A program made the position numbers and the translations under genes. From Melampsora larici-populina 98AG31 (lineage: Eukaryota; Basidiomycota; Pucciniomycetes; Pucciniales; Melampsoraceae): a DNA stretch of 64,000 nucleotides. Positions 23,284-34,931 of this stretch are shown in pieces. Positions within the stretch are counted from its first letter, which is position 1. Every line of letters begins with the position of its first letter. The notes beneath the pieces are model-generated. The model was not told the origin of the DNA. It ran no database searches and saw only the letters and a list, made by a program, of their open reading frames with translations. The stretch is from the NCBI RefSeq assembly GCF_000204055.1, contig NW_006768797.1, positions 691,380 to 755,379 of the forward strand, given 5' to 3'.

Positions 23284-24429
23284 GGTTGGAAAGAATGTGA
23301 TTCAAATCGAAAATATCATGTCAATTGTCATTCTTCAGTTTCAATCATCAATCATTCATCTTCTTCAACTGATCCTAATCTCATTCACAATCCAGCTATC
23401 ATCTCAAAGCCAATTCAAAACACTTCTAATTCCAATTCGACTTCATCTCCTCAATCCAATCAATCTCATCCTACTCATTCAACTCTCGATCTTCATCACT
23501 CCAACTCTTCAAATCATCAACAAGACAAACTGAATCGCAACTCAAGTCTCTCTCATCCTACTCCATCTCAAGCTTTTCTCAATCTCAATTTGACTTCTGC
23601 CTCATCTTCAATCACAACAAATCGTGATCAGGATCCTGCCGATTCCTCAACCCAATCCGATTTCCTAGAAACTCCATTACCTTTGTCTACATCCGATCAA
23701 GAAAATCTCGATCACTGTGATCCATACACTGGAACTGGTACAGATCAAGATCCACTCAACACACTCTCATCTCGTACCAACTATGCATCTTTTGATTGTT
23801 CAGCTTCGATTCATCAATCATCGAAATCATCTAAATCAGCTTCTTCTATTCTAAACGAGAAGAAAGATAAATATATGCTCACACCTTGTCGAGCTCCCAA
23901 TCAATCTAAGAAGAATAAATCAAATCGATCATCTACTCATCCAACTCATTCAGATTCAAACTTTGTGATCTTTGAACTTGGTGATGAGATTGAAATCGAT
24001 CATGTCGTATTGGCTAATTATGAATTCTTTAGTTCAATGTATAAGCTCATCAGAATCACTGTTTCTAATAGTGGACTGGGAGGTGCTGGTGGGATTAAAT
24101 GGGTAGAGGTGGGACGATTCAAAACTAGGAATGTAAGAGGAATTCAGGTTAGTCAAATTCAATCTCTATCTTGGTATTGATAGATGGTTTGAAACAATTC
24201 ATCTTCTTAGGTATTTCCAATTAAACATCTCAAGGGATTTTACAGATATGTTCGCTTAGATTTCTTGTCCCATTATGGTTCCAAATATTTTTGTCCTCTC
24301 TCCTTGGTGAGAATCTATGGTCTCACTCAGATTGATGCGTATGGTCGTGATGAAGAACTCGAAAGAAGAAGGCAATTGGAACTTAAAGAATTTGAAGATG
24401 ATTTACAAGATCATGAGAAAACATGCTAA
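23284..24429 (+). pseudogene. Captured host gene fragment: SUN domain of the Slp1/SUCO family
   Basis: Slp1/SUCO proteins are ER/nuclear-envelope membrane proteins with a lumenal SUN-like domain, involved in membrane-protein folding and stability. Exons 23284-24147 and 24211-24429 encode a low-complexity Ser/Asn/Thr-rich region and then a full SUN domain: NYASFDCSASI, KDKYMLTPC, VVLANYEFFSSMY, LSHYGSKYFCPLSLVRIYG. The fragment starts after an in-frame TAG at 23281, with CTTTTAG as a possible acceptor, and has no convincing start or signal peptide. It stops about 25 residues after the domain, before the coiled coil and membrane segment of real family members. It lies wholly inside the CACTA element, so transposon capture is the best explanation. 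The frame and the intron are intact, so it may be expressed. Confidence 0.85.
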
Positions 24430-24558
24430 ACAAAAAAAGGTTGGAATGGTTTTACAATGATGTTTTTTTTCTTGTTTTGGAACAAGTTTTATATTAAGAG
24501 TTGTTAGTTTCCATAACAAATGTGATATGAGTTGTACAAGTAACCAAAAACAAATGCC

Positions 24559-24778
24559 CGTGGTCAGTTTCCCCAGAGCGTTCAAATGAAAACCCACATC
24601 CCAATTTACAAATGAGTATGGCGATGGTTCGGGTCAAGAATGCCCAAAACAAAGTGGGAAAATTTTGGAGTCGTCAGTTTACCCTGAGCCTTCAAACAAA
24701 CAGCTCTCTCCAGACTTCCACAAGAGTATGTCGATGGTTGTGTCAAGAATGACCAACCCAAAGTGGGTTGGTTTTTTG
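24559..24778. repeat. Two imperfect direct repeats of about 107 bp
   Basis: Both units run from GTCAGTTT through TTCAAA and GTATG.CGATGGTT to GTCAAGAATG and AAAGTGGG. They lie between the SUN fragment and the next gene of the CACTA element. No function is evident. Confidence 0.65.
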
Positions 24779-25109
24779 TTTTGCTCAGCATATGTACGGG
24801 TGATGGATGTATTATGTGAACATGGGTAGGGTCCATTCCTCCCAATCAATGTGTGTGGAATTGGTCCGACCAATACTTTTTGTTTCAAAAAAAAACACTG
24901 AACTTCATTTGAGCGAAATGGGTTATATAAACCAGCGTATTCCAACGGGCTTCATGAGCACCCCTCAGGAGCCCCTTTCTTTCTTTCCTGTGCTTACCCA
25001 AACCACAATTAACCTAGTCGGTCTCTTTTATCTAACCTCCATTGTGGTCAGAAAGCTCACTATTTTGATTTCTTGTTCTTTTGTTTCCAAAGATTACCCA
25101 AACTCAGAA

Positions 25110-25895
25110 ATGCAACTTGACATTGCTCATCGACTACCCATGCGTTGGAGCAGTATATTTTGGATTGGAAATGAGGTTAGTCAAGAGTCTATATGTATGT
25201 GAGTATCAGCTGACATGATATGTTTAGGTGGGCATACCCAGTTGTTCTCGTGTAGCTCGAAGGTATTTCCAATCCAACGCGATATACCACCATCAAAGAG
25301 GCCTTGCGCACACCAAGTTACTAATTGCAGAGGAGGTGCCCAAGCCCCTACTGAAACCGATGCGAGCTTACCGACTTGAAGGGCCCATCATTACAGGGTT
25401 GGAACGTCAAGAATCAGTGTTGTTGGTCAACCCAGATCACACAATCGCTTTTGATGAAGCTCAAATCCGTTGCTATGAACTGGCTAATAAGGTCTCTGTC
25501 ACCGGTGTTGGTCGCATCATCAACACAGCCCGCATTGGAGGTCCACACAATGAATTCTACGGGGAGATGGTGACTGTTCTGCATAGAGATTGGGATCCAA
25601 CTGTACGTGGGGTTCTGCTTTGTATATTTCAGGGTTGTCTACTAACCCTCAATTCAATAGACCTTGCGCTGGGTCGAATTTATTGCTACCTATCAATGTG
25701 ATTTGCATATAGTGGTTTGGCTTGACATGGATGTCCTGAAAGTTGGGAATGTCGTCCAATTCAGTGGCAACATCATAGGGACTTCTGCAAACGTGTGGGT
25801 GGTCAAGGTGAGTTATTCATGAGCATACCAGTGTCTCATATATTGACACAGTGACTTTGTAGGTCACCAACATTTTGCCCTTTGGGTCTCCTTGA
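25110..25895 (+). CDS. Small unknown CACTA-encoded protein
   Basis: Exons 25110-25175, 25228-25602, 25661-25807 and 25863-25895 are all in frame, and a good CTAAC branch site precedes exon 3, giving about 206 aa. Segments include LLVNPDHTIAFDE, GVGRIINTARIGGPHNEFYG and DMDVLKVGNVVQFSGNIIG; the last resembles a strand-rich OB-like motif (inference). An upstream in-frame ATG at 24952 would add a hydrophobic N-terminus, so the start is uncertain. I do not recognise the family. It could be a third transposon gene or another captured host piece. Confidence 0.6.
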
Positions 25896-26436
25896 CCACA
25901 AAAGAAGACCACCTTGCTATCACTACATTTACATTTTCTTGGTCTTTCCACTTTATAAATCTTCAACTTTTGTTTCCTAGTAATTTTTTTAGGCCCTTTA
26001 ATGTATGAGTCCCTTATTATTTTTCTGCCTTTGCAAATGATTCAATTTTTTACCTTTCTCACAGTCGCTTCCCCAATTGTATACCCAGATGTGACCTGAT
26101 GTGAATTGAGCCAATTTTTCAACCTTTTTGAATCCACAATCTAAATGCACTTTACCCTCTGTAAAAACTGTTGCAGGTTTTTTATCGGCAACTCCCCAGA
26201 AAGTTTTTAGAGGGAAGCATTCATAGAACAACAATCACCCAATCCACTCCCTTTTCTTCAACAAACATTCCATTCAAGCTCACTAGCCAAGGTTTCAAGC
26301 ATTCACTATTCTCCTCACTTCGGCCGCTTGAATGTCAGTAGAAACAGAAATTTGATTTTCATCACAGGAACATCACATTTGAGAAACAACGATTTTTCAG
26401 ACATAACATAACACATATGAACTGCACATCACTCGA

Positions 26437-29318
26437 TCACAACTCTAGTGTAAGACACTCAGACACAATGTTTTCTTTCACATTAACAAGAACTGAGGGC
26501 CCTTCATAGCCAAACGACCATGCTGCCAGTATCCGGTAAGATTGGGTTGCAGTGACTGAGCCAGCTGGAATGAACCTGTGTAATCGGATATCTTTCAATT
26601 GGACCAAGCCCATCCTCTTCAATACCACATCTAATGCCTGATTTTCAATTACCTCTATTCTGCGGACACACACCAAAGAATCTTCCTCATCTTCTAGCCG
26701 TACCTTCAAGCAGTGAGTCACTATACCCCATGTGCGGACACCATTTAACATATATTCCACCAATTTATTTCCTTCATTCTTATTAAACTTGACTCCACCT
26801 ATGCCTTCCATTGATTGCACTTCAGTTGCAGATGGCGTTAAGACTTTTGCCCCTTCAGCATTTTCCAAAACACGATAATCAGTCCATGCCGCATTCTTCT
26901 GTTGATAGTATTCTAAAAGTGCCATATATGTGTGATCATCCATTTCAAAGAGACCACCATCAGCCTTTTTTGAGATGTTTCGAGGAGGTGAACTTTTTCG
27001 ATACAGTTTTTGCACTTGACAGAATCGATTCATCAAAGACTTTGCTGTTTCCTCTAGCGAACCCACCCATTAGCAAATGTCAGCTTCATTGATCAGTTGT
27101 ATTTCCTAGTCCACTTCTGGTAATGGTCAATAAACTTACCCATTTTTCCATTTGTGTGCATCTTCTGCAGCATCCCGATTAACCTCTCTCCTGGAAACTC
27201 AGAGACGCTTAGCAAAGGACCATACCATTTCATTTGAGCCAGTGTGTGTAAAGCATAATGATGATTTGGGACGATGTTGATGTCGTCAGAGATACCCGCC
27301 GATGTAGAAGTGTATTGTTCATAAATTTCCCCAAATCTTTTGCTATCAGATGCAGTTACTTTCCTAGCCTCAATGAGATGAGTACACTCCACCAACGCCA
27401 CAAAATTCTCCAGGATCAAGTAGTTCAAAGGTTCGCTGTCACCACTTGAAAACTTTTGATAGTCACCAATAAAGACATCCAATGCAGCGAGTGGTAAGTG
27501 AGTGGCAAATAGCGAGTGCCACTCACTTGCCTTCAACTTTCCATTTGCTTTTGTGCCAAGTCCATTAGGCACACGAGTAGTTCCATGTGGAACAACCACC
27601 TGCCGCAAGTTTTTCAAGATCTTCTGCATAATCTGTTCGGATAACCATCCAGGTCCACTTGGTTGTTTGTTTTCGGTTTCGATGTCGACAGGTTGCATGT
27701 CGACGCTATCATCCAAGTTGTTCTCAAATACCCACCGATATCTAAAGTGGTGTTGTAGGACACCCTCAAACCAATTGTGCATTACCCCTAATCCCACACT
27801 CTTCACCGGATCCCAGTACTCGAGTCGGTTAAGTTCTGACCACCGCACACCAGTTGCTTTACGTGCATCGTCTTGCGCCGTAAGAGTTTTGCATTCCTTC
27901 CAGTGATGAGCAGCATTTAATACAGACCTTCGATCTCGTAGTCGACCTATCATCATCAACCCCCTCTCTGTATTGAGACAGTTACACCATATACAAAACA
28001 TCTTGCCTGCATGAGATGTAAAGCCTGCCACTTTATGAGTTGCCACGCTATCACCAATCAGGCATCCCAGCCGCACCGTTACCTTCCGACCTTTTGGATA
28101 TTTTGGAGTGGGGACTGACAATCCTTTGTCAAGCTGGATTAATTCATCGACTAGAGGGGTGAGGATATGTGTGATTGTAGTCATACTTGGCTGTCCGGGT
28201 GCTGGGACTACACCTGAAAGGAAGGTATGTTCAGGTTTCTGACGCATTTTGGGTGGTAGATTCATGCAATTTAAGGCCACGATTCCGATCGAAAGTTGGC
28301 GACCGGAGATTTTGTTGCCCAGTGGATTGAACCAGTCGATGAACAGGCTGAAAGCCAGATTCAGAGGTGGTGGGCTTCCTTTACGAGAGTTGGAAGGTGA
28401 ATGTGTACTTTTTGGAAAGAGTTTTTTCCATCCCGGTGACTGTTGATAGTCCACAACTTCGTCAATCGGAAAAGATTGTACTTTCTTCCCCCAATCATCG
28501 ATAGAATCCTCAACCGTGTCTAGGGAAAGGAACCACTTGATCCAATCCTTCATTGGATGAACGACAAAAACTGAATGAGGTCTCTTCAGTCGTGGCATTC
28601 TAGCGCTTTGAATCTTCTGTGATGATACTTTTTCGATGACTGGTAATTGAACAAGTTTTGGTGAAACAAACAGCTCAGTTGCACAGAGCTTGGTTGTTTT
28701 TCGTTCTCGGTAGCCGCATTCCGGTGGACCATATTCGATATCGTACAAAGAGTAACATTTTCGGCAACATGCATAACAGTCGATTACAGGATTGAGGTCC
28801 ATTCGCTTGGTGATGGATCGCACATTGTTGAGAATGTCTTCATCCAAGTTCACTTTAGTCCGACTTTGTGCAACCATTTGAGCAATAGAAACAATATAAT
28901 CTCTCGCGATCCTACAATTTGATTGACTGAGCCCACACACAAGGTATAACCATGCCAAAAAGTACATTAAGAACCCTAAAAAACATCCAACGTGAGTGTC
29001 TAATCCCGCTTTTGGTTAATTGAGATGTGGTAGCTTACCGATGATATTTTGAGGACTGATCTCTGATGAATGGTCGCTTTCATCACTAGAACTGTCTTGA
29101 TTGGTGTTTGGTTGTGTAGTGGTCTGAGTGGAAGGCGACGAGACAAAGAGCTCAGGAAACATGGCTTGAATTGTAGCTTCTTCGGATTCATCTGCTCTTT
29201 GAGCCCAGTGCTTCTGTCGAGTGCTGACGTGTACCAGCTGGCCATTGACAGCCTTGCCAGTATCGTCTATTCGAGTGCATGTGATACACTTAGGACATTC
29301 ACAAATAACCAGTCGCAT
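26437..29318 (-). CDS. TNP2-type CACTA transposase
   Basis: This is the transposase expected to cut at the CACTA ends. Minus-strand exons 29318-29039, 28975-27140 and 27053-26437 join in frame to 910 aa. The N-terminus has a Cys pair block (CECPKCITC) and another Cys cluster (CYACCRKCYSLYD). The TNP2 core is clear: FNPLGNKISGRQLSIG, NLPPKMRQKPEHTFLSGVVP, GDSVATHKVAGFTSHAG with FCIWC, and GVMHNWFEGVLQHHFRY. FPGERLIGMLQKMHTNGKM is followed, across the last intron, by EETAKSLMNRFCQVQ, as in relatives. No stop or frameshift is present. It runs opposite to the other genes of the element. Confidence 0.93.
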
Positions 29319-29790
29319 CTCGAGATTGAGTGATTGGTATTGAAAGGGTCTAGATTTGATGCACCAAGGAGGTTATGCTATGATTGCACGATTTTTCTTC
29401 AAGGAAATAGGTATATAAGAGGTCTAGTGAAATTGAGTCAAGTTTGATAAAATTCGATAAGCGGAGTCAAGTTCGATAAAGTTCGATAAGGGGAGTCAAA
29501 TTCAATAAGAAGTATGTGAGACGTTTGGTATTTTGTGCGTTGGTAGAATGTTGAGTGTGTTAAATGATGATGATCCAATTTGTTAGATGATTTAGATCAA
29601 GCTACAAAGTAGTAAAGAGTAATGGTGTGAATGTTTGAAATTGAACAAGACATTCATCTAACAAGAAACTTACAATGTCTATCTTGTGATATGAGTTTTT
29701 AAAAAATTCGAAGCGAAGGTTGTCGAAGAATAGAGATGTGAAACAGAGGGTCCAAAGATGTTGAGTCGAAATCGATTGTAGTCGGTCCAG

Positions 29791-30125
29791 TTCAACCAGG
29801 ACAATGAGGTCACAAATCCGGTTGTGATTATCTCAATGGCCACAAGGTGATCAGAGCACTGAATCCGGTCAGCGTTGATCACCTTGCTGGTATATGGACA
29901 GTTTGATGATCGGTTGAAAGCGATGTTGATCTCGTCTTGAAGGAATCGTTGGAAGAATCGATCGTGAGTGATGTGTATATATGTAGGTGAGCAGTGATTG
30001 GCGTCAGCTGACCCCAGATCCATATTGTACAAGGGGTCAGCTGACCCCGCGGGAGTTTTCAAAAGACCGGCCCCGCGGCGTCGCCGCGACCCCGCGGCCC
30101 CGGCGTCAGCACTTTGCGTGTAGTG
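29791..30125 (-). repeat. Right terminal inverted repeat of the CACTA element
   Basis: It matches the left repeat almost base for base but carries an extra 25-bp GC-rich segment near the end (around 30075-30105, of the type GGCCGCGGGGTCGCGGCG). It contains the same GGGGTCAGCTGACCCC palindrome. The terminus CGTGTAGTG is followed by the ATA duplication. Confidence 0.9.
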
Positions 30126-30128
30126 ATA

Positions 30129-30904
30129 CTTCAGAATCTTCATGAAGGATTTGTTACTTCGTATAATTATATACAAAAACAAGCGACTCCGAGTTCAAAC
30201 CTGAGCCAGGATCATCACGAAAGACACCAATCATATCGTGATATTGGTTTCACGAGTGATTAGCGACTCTTGATGTCCTCCAGACTCGAACTTGACAATG
30301 ATATCACGTAAAAACTACACTTGGCAACCTTCTTTCCAGGTCATTGATCGTTTTTTTTGCAAAGGTTTGACAAAATTAGCAGGCAGACAGGCCGCCACCG
30401 CGTATTTGGTCTGACGATGGCCCAGAGGCCGACTACGGCCTCGATTTCTCTTGTCCATCTTCAGGCGGTCAGCGGGCCGCCGATCGATGGCCTGCCAGCC
30501 GGTCTACAGGTGGCCCTCAGGAATGACCATTCTCAGACTAAGAAAGGCCATTTCTAGACTCAAAGCCCCTCCGTGGTGTAGAATGATTGATGGCCTGTTC
30601 ACACATGAACCACCGACTCGAAACCCTTCGCTATGCCATCCTGTAAGTCGTATTGATCATCAAATCAGGATTCGAGGGAGATTCACATGTACGGCGCAGT
30701 GCAATTTATGTACTGTGCTGTTAAATCAAGTGTTTGAAGTTCGACCATGCTTGAGGTCCCCGTTCCCCACCATGCTTTTAGACCCCAAATCTTCATCATC
30801 TTACCATGATCTGAATCCTGACCTTCTTATTGAAACCGTAAAATTAACTCGGTCTCATCGGCATTCAGTTGAGCGAACTTCCGAGGATTCCTTTCCCTCA
30901 CTCG
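30129..30904. other. Spacer with a GC-rich patch upstream of the transporter gene
   Basis: Bases about 30380-30540 form a GC-rich patch (GGCCTGCCAGCCGGTCTACA) related in style to the one at 18600-18870. From 30771 an open frame starts with ATG and codes a Ser/Asp/Glu-rich segment that would make a natural N-terminus for the transporter, but it falls out of frame at about 30946. Confidence 0.45.
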
Positions 30905-33325
30905 ATGAAAACGCGGATCACATGCCACTGGTGTCAACGGACGAATGAGGATCATGAATCAAAGGAGCCAGAGTCACAGCCTCTCGGAGTTTTGAAGATT
31001 CAGGCTGCAAGCAAAAATTTGACTCGTTGGCAATTAGGCTGGATGTACTGCTTTTTTGGCCTTCTGGCTTGGTCGCTATCATTAGGTGAGTTACTTCAGA
31101 CATAAAAATATCTTTTGGAGATTTTGGATCAGAACTTCGCTAAGTTGTCAAAAAATCTCAGACCAATATACCGCATCCACATACCTCGCCGAGGCTACAG
31201 CTACTTCTTTCAAAGCTCATAGTGTTCTGGCCGCCATCAATACGATCAAAGCGGTTGCTCAGGCTATCTCACAGCCTCCGATTGCAAAACTTAGCGATCT
31301 AGTGGGTAGAGTCGAAACCTACGTTCTCTGTGTCTGTCTTTATGGAATCGGTGAGCACTCAGGCAAAAGAGACCAAACATCGATCGCTCTCACTTTGGCT
31401 CTTCTTCATGAGCAGTTTATTTGAACTGACTTTCACTCCAGGATATGTGATGGTGGCTACTTCCCAAAGTATCTTTTTATACGCTTTTGGTACGGCGACC
31501 AACATCCTTGGGATCACCGGGCTCTACCTTTTACAGGAAATCGTGATTGGTGATGTATCTTCGCTGCGGAATAGGTTGTTCTGGAGTATATTCCCTTCGG
31601 TCAGTACGCTAGGCCACATTATCAAAGACACTTGACATAAATCAAGATGTGCATATCGTCGAGCAACGCCTGGTACGATTCACTGACTCTGTAACCTATC
31701 TCTTTCCAGGTGCCTGGCTCGATCAATGTCTGGTTGGGTGGTAATTTAGCAGAAACCATGCTTGATCGAAGTACTTGGAGGTGGGGAGTAGGCATGTTCG
31801 CAATTATGACGCCCATACTCTCCCTCCCAATCATATGCTCCCTTGGTTATACTCAGTATCGTACCCGACATGAGACTAGAGCAGCACGCTCCGTTAGCTT
31901 GCCCGGCTCATTTCTTGATAAAGTTCGACATTGGATCATATTGATCGATGGCATCGGTATACTCCTCCTCTTAGCCGGGTCCGGATGTATCTTGATAAAT
32001 ATTACAATTGCAAACGCATATGGTTCAACCTGGGGATCCGGTTCGCATCTTATTTTCATATGGCCTTGGCTGTGCTCTGGGCTGTCGCATGATTTGGGGC
32101 TGACGTGATCTTCCCACCAGCACATTCCATCATCCTTTTCATCGTCGGCGCATGTTCATCGATCGGATTCGTATTTTGGGAGATCTACGGGGCTGAGAAG
32201 CCTTTGCTACCATTATATCTAATGACGAACCGAACGGTAATGATTGGAATGTTATTAGCGATAGCACATCCAGCTGCTGGGAGTATCGCTAGCGATTACT
32301 TTTACACCTTCCTGGTTGTTGCAGCTAAGTATGTGGCTTTTTCTGCGTGAAGTTTGAAGCAATCTCAGCTGATGTCATTCGTTCGATGCATGTGTGTAAT
32401 TTGCAGTCAATCGGTCTTGAGTGCTACTAGGATATCTGGCTTATCTACCTTCATTTCAATCTTCTCCTGTCTATTTGCTGGTGCGGTGGTGAGCAGGCTA
32501 AGAAGGATTAAATGGATCATTATAGTAAGCCATGTATCATCTTGACTTCTCTGCTTACCAGAATTCACTATTGACATAGGTGTGTGATATTTATTAGATC
32601 GGCGCAATTTGTGATACACTTGGGCTCGGCTTGATGATACGGTACCGTGGATCTGAAAATTCGCTTTTCGAGCTGGTTTTACCACAGCTCTTTCGAGGAT
32701 TTGCAGAGGGTTTAGTCGGGTTTCCAGTACAGGCCTTGATTCAGGTCAGTCTAAGAGATATATCTGCTCTGGAGGCCGAGCAAGCAAGTTGACTTTTTCG
32801 GATCGATTAGTCCATGACTGCTCATGAGCATCTTGCTTCGATAACCGCGATCTACCTCACAATCTTCTACCTTTCTGGTGGTATTGGTGCTGCGATAGGT
32901 GGCGGGATTTGGGTCAACATGGTACCTAAAAAACTCCACGCTTATATACAAGATCAAGATACGGTCAACTCGGCGTACGGTGATCCTTTTAGTTTCGCTC
33001 AAGCTCACGCGCCCGATAGTCCTGAGAGACTTGCGGTAGGAAGAGCGTACACTGAGACGCAGGCAAGTCCTTTAGCTATCAATTCACCTACTGTCTTTCA
33101 TAGCAGATTGAATATACAACAAAGGCTGATGTCTGAGGTCTTGCCTTTGTGTTCAAATGATAGAAGGTAATTTTGACGGTGGCTACCGCTATCGCAGGCA
33201 TCAGTATCATTCTTGCTTGCTTTTTAGATGATCCACAAATGCCAGATTTACAAAGTCGACCAGAAGCAGAATTGATGAAGATGGATGACGGATCAAAATC
33301 AGATGATCAGATTGAAGATCTTTGA
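30905..33325 (+). CDS. MFS siderophore-iron transporter (SIT/ARN family)
   Basis: These plasma-membrane or endosomal permeases import ferric siderophores. Exons 30905-31085, 31162-31350, 31442-31599, 31710-32040, 32121-32328, 32407-32524, 32598-32744, 32811-33062 and 33167-33325 join in frame to 580 aa. Family blocks are visible: AKLSDLVGRVE, LYLLQEIVIGDVSSLRNR, FPSVPGSINVWLGG, and the C-terminal YLSGGIGAAIGGGIW, with about 12-14 hydrophobic segments. Intron 8 has a GC donor in a perfect context (CAG|GCAAGT). The N-terminus is odd: a better start at 30771 reads until about 30946 and returns to the transporter frame if one base is removed. The gene may therefore start at 30905 or carry a one-base lesion or sequence error. 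Confidence 0.85.
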
Positions 33326-34511
33326 TTTGAACTGTATTGAAATAAATGGTTCAATACAGTTTTTTCTCTTTTTTTGGTTCAGCAGTTCAATTTTTTCTTG
33401 TAAGAACATTACAAAGTGTAAGACAAAGATGACCAATTGATGATTGGAAAGTATGATGACAACTCTATCTTTTTGCATTGGGTGGAAAGTAATGTTTGTG
33501 TTGTATACTTTCTACTGAATACCCTTTTGAAAAGGACAGCGTATTTGTAATTTTTGAGTTGTTGATAGGAGATACTCTAGTGTAGATTTAGGGTGAAAAG
33601 TGTGGAAAATCAAAAAAGAACCATGGGTACCCCATGAGGAAATGCGATAAGTCGCAAGTCGCTCCTCTGCAGGCTCCAAAGGACGCCCCCTGTTTGAGGA
33701 GGGCCTTAGTGAAGTTAGCAGTCTACCTGGGTTGTTTGTCTAGTTCACACTGTTTCTTCTTGAGTTTATGAGAGGATGTTTGACTAAACAAAAGGGGTTT
33801 GCCATGATATGCTTGGAGGCGTCAACCATGTAAGTATGGCTGTAAAAGACACAAAAGTGAACAGAACCCCAATGAAATATACGTGTTCATGCAATGTGAT
33901 TACAGAGAAAACATCTATGTGTTAACTTCATGCAAAATGATAGATCAGCGAAAGTATGAGCATGGGTCAAGGTTTCACATCCTCCATTTGCTTTAGAACA
34001 AGATCACAACAAAGCCCTTCAAAAATCTAGCTTTGAGTTGGAGTTATGGCCATTGTGGGGTCTTCAAGGAATCTGCAAATAGTTGACAGGTTTAATGTCA
34101 AAGCCCCAAAACAAAAATCTTACATCTTTTAACAACCTAGTTCCCAAAACAATACATTGAAACTTGAAGGGTAAAAGATTGATAACACTGTTTGAAGATT
34201 CATAAATTCAAAGAAGTATGTAAGATTCTCTTTGGTGTGTCAAGGCAACAGCTTGTCAATTGGAAATTAAGAAATCACCCGGAATGAACCCAGACAATAA
34301 AATTTGACTTGGCAATCAACTGAACCAAGCTTTTAGTATGTATGCTCTTATGAAACTCATTCCATCCATAGCTTTTACAACGATTTGTTCCAAAATGAAC
34401 AGCTGAGATCAAAAGGTTGGTATCATGATTCATATTGACATCCTAGAGTCTAGGTTCATGGGCCAATTACTGAGAAGACAAACACCATTTCTATGTATCA
34501 TTTGCTTTTCA
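33326..34511. other. Intergenic DNA downstream of the transporter
   Basis: The sequence is AT-rich. A small CG-containing block at about 33640-33700 (GATAAGTCGCAAGTCGC) stands out, but I cann't assign it. No gene is supported. Confidence 0.4.
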
Positions 34512-34573
34512 ATGACAACAAGCACGCATGACTTTCCTTTTCTAGCTCAAAGGGAGTCAGTGCGCCATTGTCA
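34512..34573. repeat. Hairpin repeat downstream of tRNA-Glu, copy A
   Basis: The arms TGACAACAAGCACGCATGAC and the complement of the right part (TGACAATGGCGCACTGAC) pair around a loop containing CTAGCTC, with CTTTCCTTT facing AAAGGGAG. The same kind of hairpin lies near the second tRNA-Glu at 57864-57942, and the right flank (ACAGACA) is shared. Confidence 0.6.
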
Positions 34574-34931
34574 ACATGCGACTACCATACAGACACAGGG
34601 GAAAAGTCTTGTTCAGTGATGTGAAGTAATTTAGATGAATTCCAAGTTGCAGATATATTTCCAGTGAAATGGCTTTCTTTCATCCATAGGCACCAGTTAG
34701 ATTGGAGCATCTTGATTGATCTGAGTAGACAGTCTTGGCATGTTAAGTGGCAACCAGCCAAGAATCCTGACGAAATGGGACATCAAAGTTTGTCTACTGG
34801 CTATTGGATTGATGAAGCACCCAATCATCATTGATCACCCCCAAAAAGAAGGCCAAGAAGGGCCAAGGACAGTGATTTGGATGAAGTGTTGAGTGCAGAT
34901 GACGAAGAGCGCAGAAAGCGGCAAAAGTATC

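Larger units (their letters stand above)
18945..30125. mobile_element. Complete 11.2-kb CACTA (EnSpm-type) transposon
   Basis: Both ends read inward as CACTACACGCAAAGTGCTG, and ATA stands on each side (18942-18944 and 30126-30128), a 3-bp duplication typical of the CACTA superfamily. The terminal inverted repeats are long, about 310 and 335 bp, and nearly identical. Inside are a TNP2-type transposase (-), an accessory gene with an acidic tail (+), a small unknown gene (+) and a fragment of a host SUN-domain gene (+). All main frames are intact and CpG is not depleted, so the insertion looks young. Confidence 0.93.

Noticed and set aside
18945..30125. The two 300-bp near-identical repeats as LTRs of a retrotransposon
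   Set aside because: They are in inverted, not direct, orientation, start with CACTA and have a 3-bp duplication; no reverse transcriptase or integrase lies between them.
30185..30225. tRNA-like box B (complement reads GGTTTGAACTC) beside the CACTA right end
   Set aside because: No acceptor or D arm can be folded around it, so neither a tRNA nor a SINE is supported.
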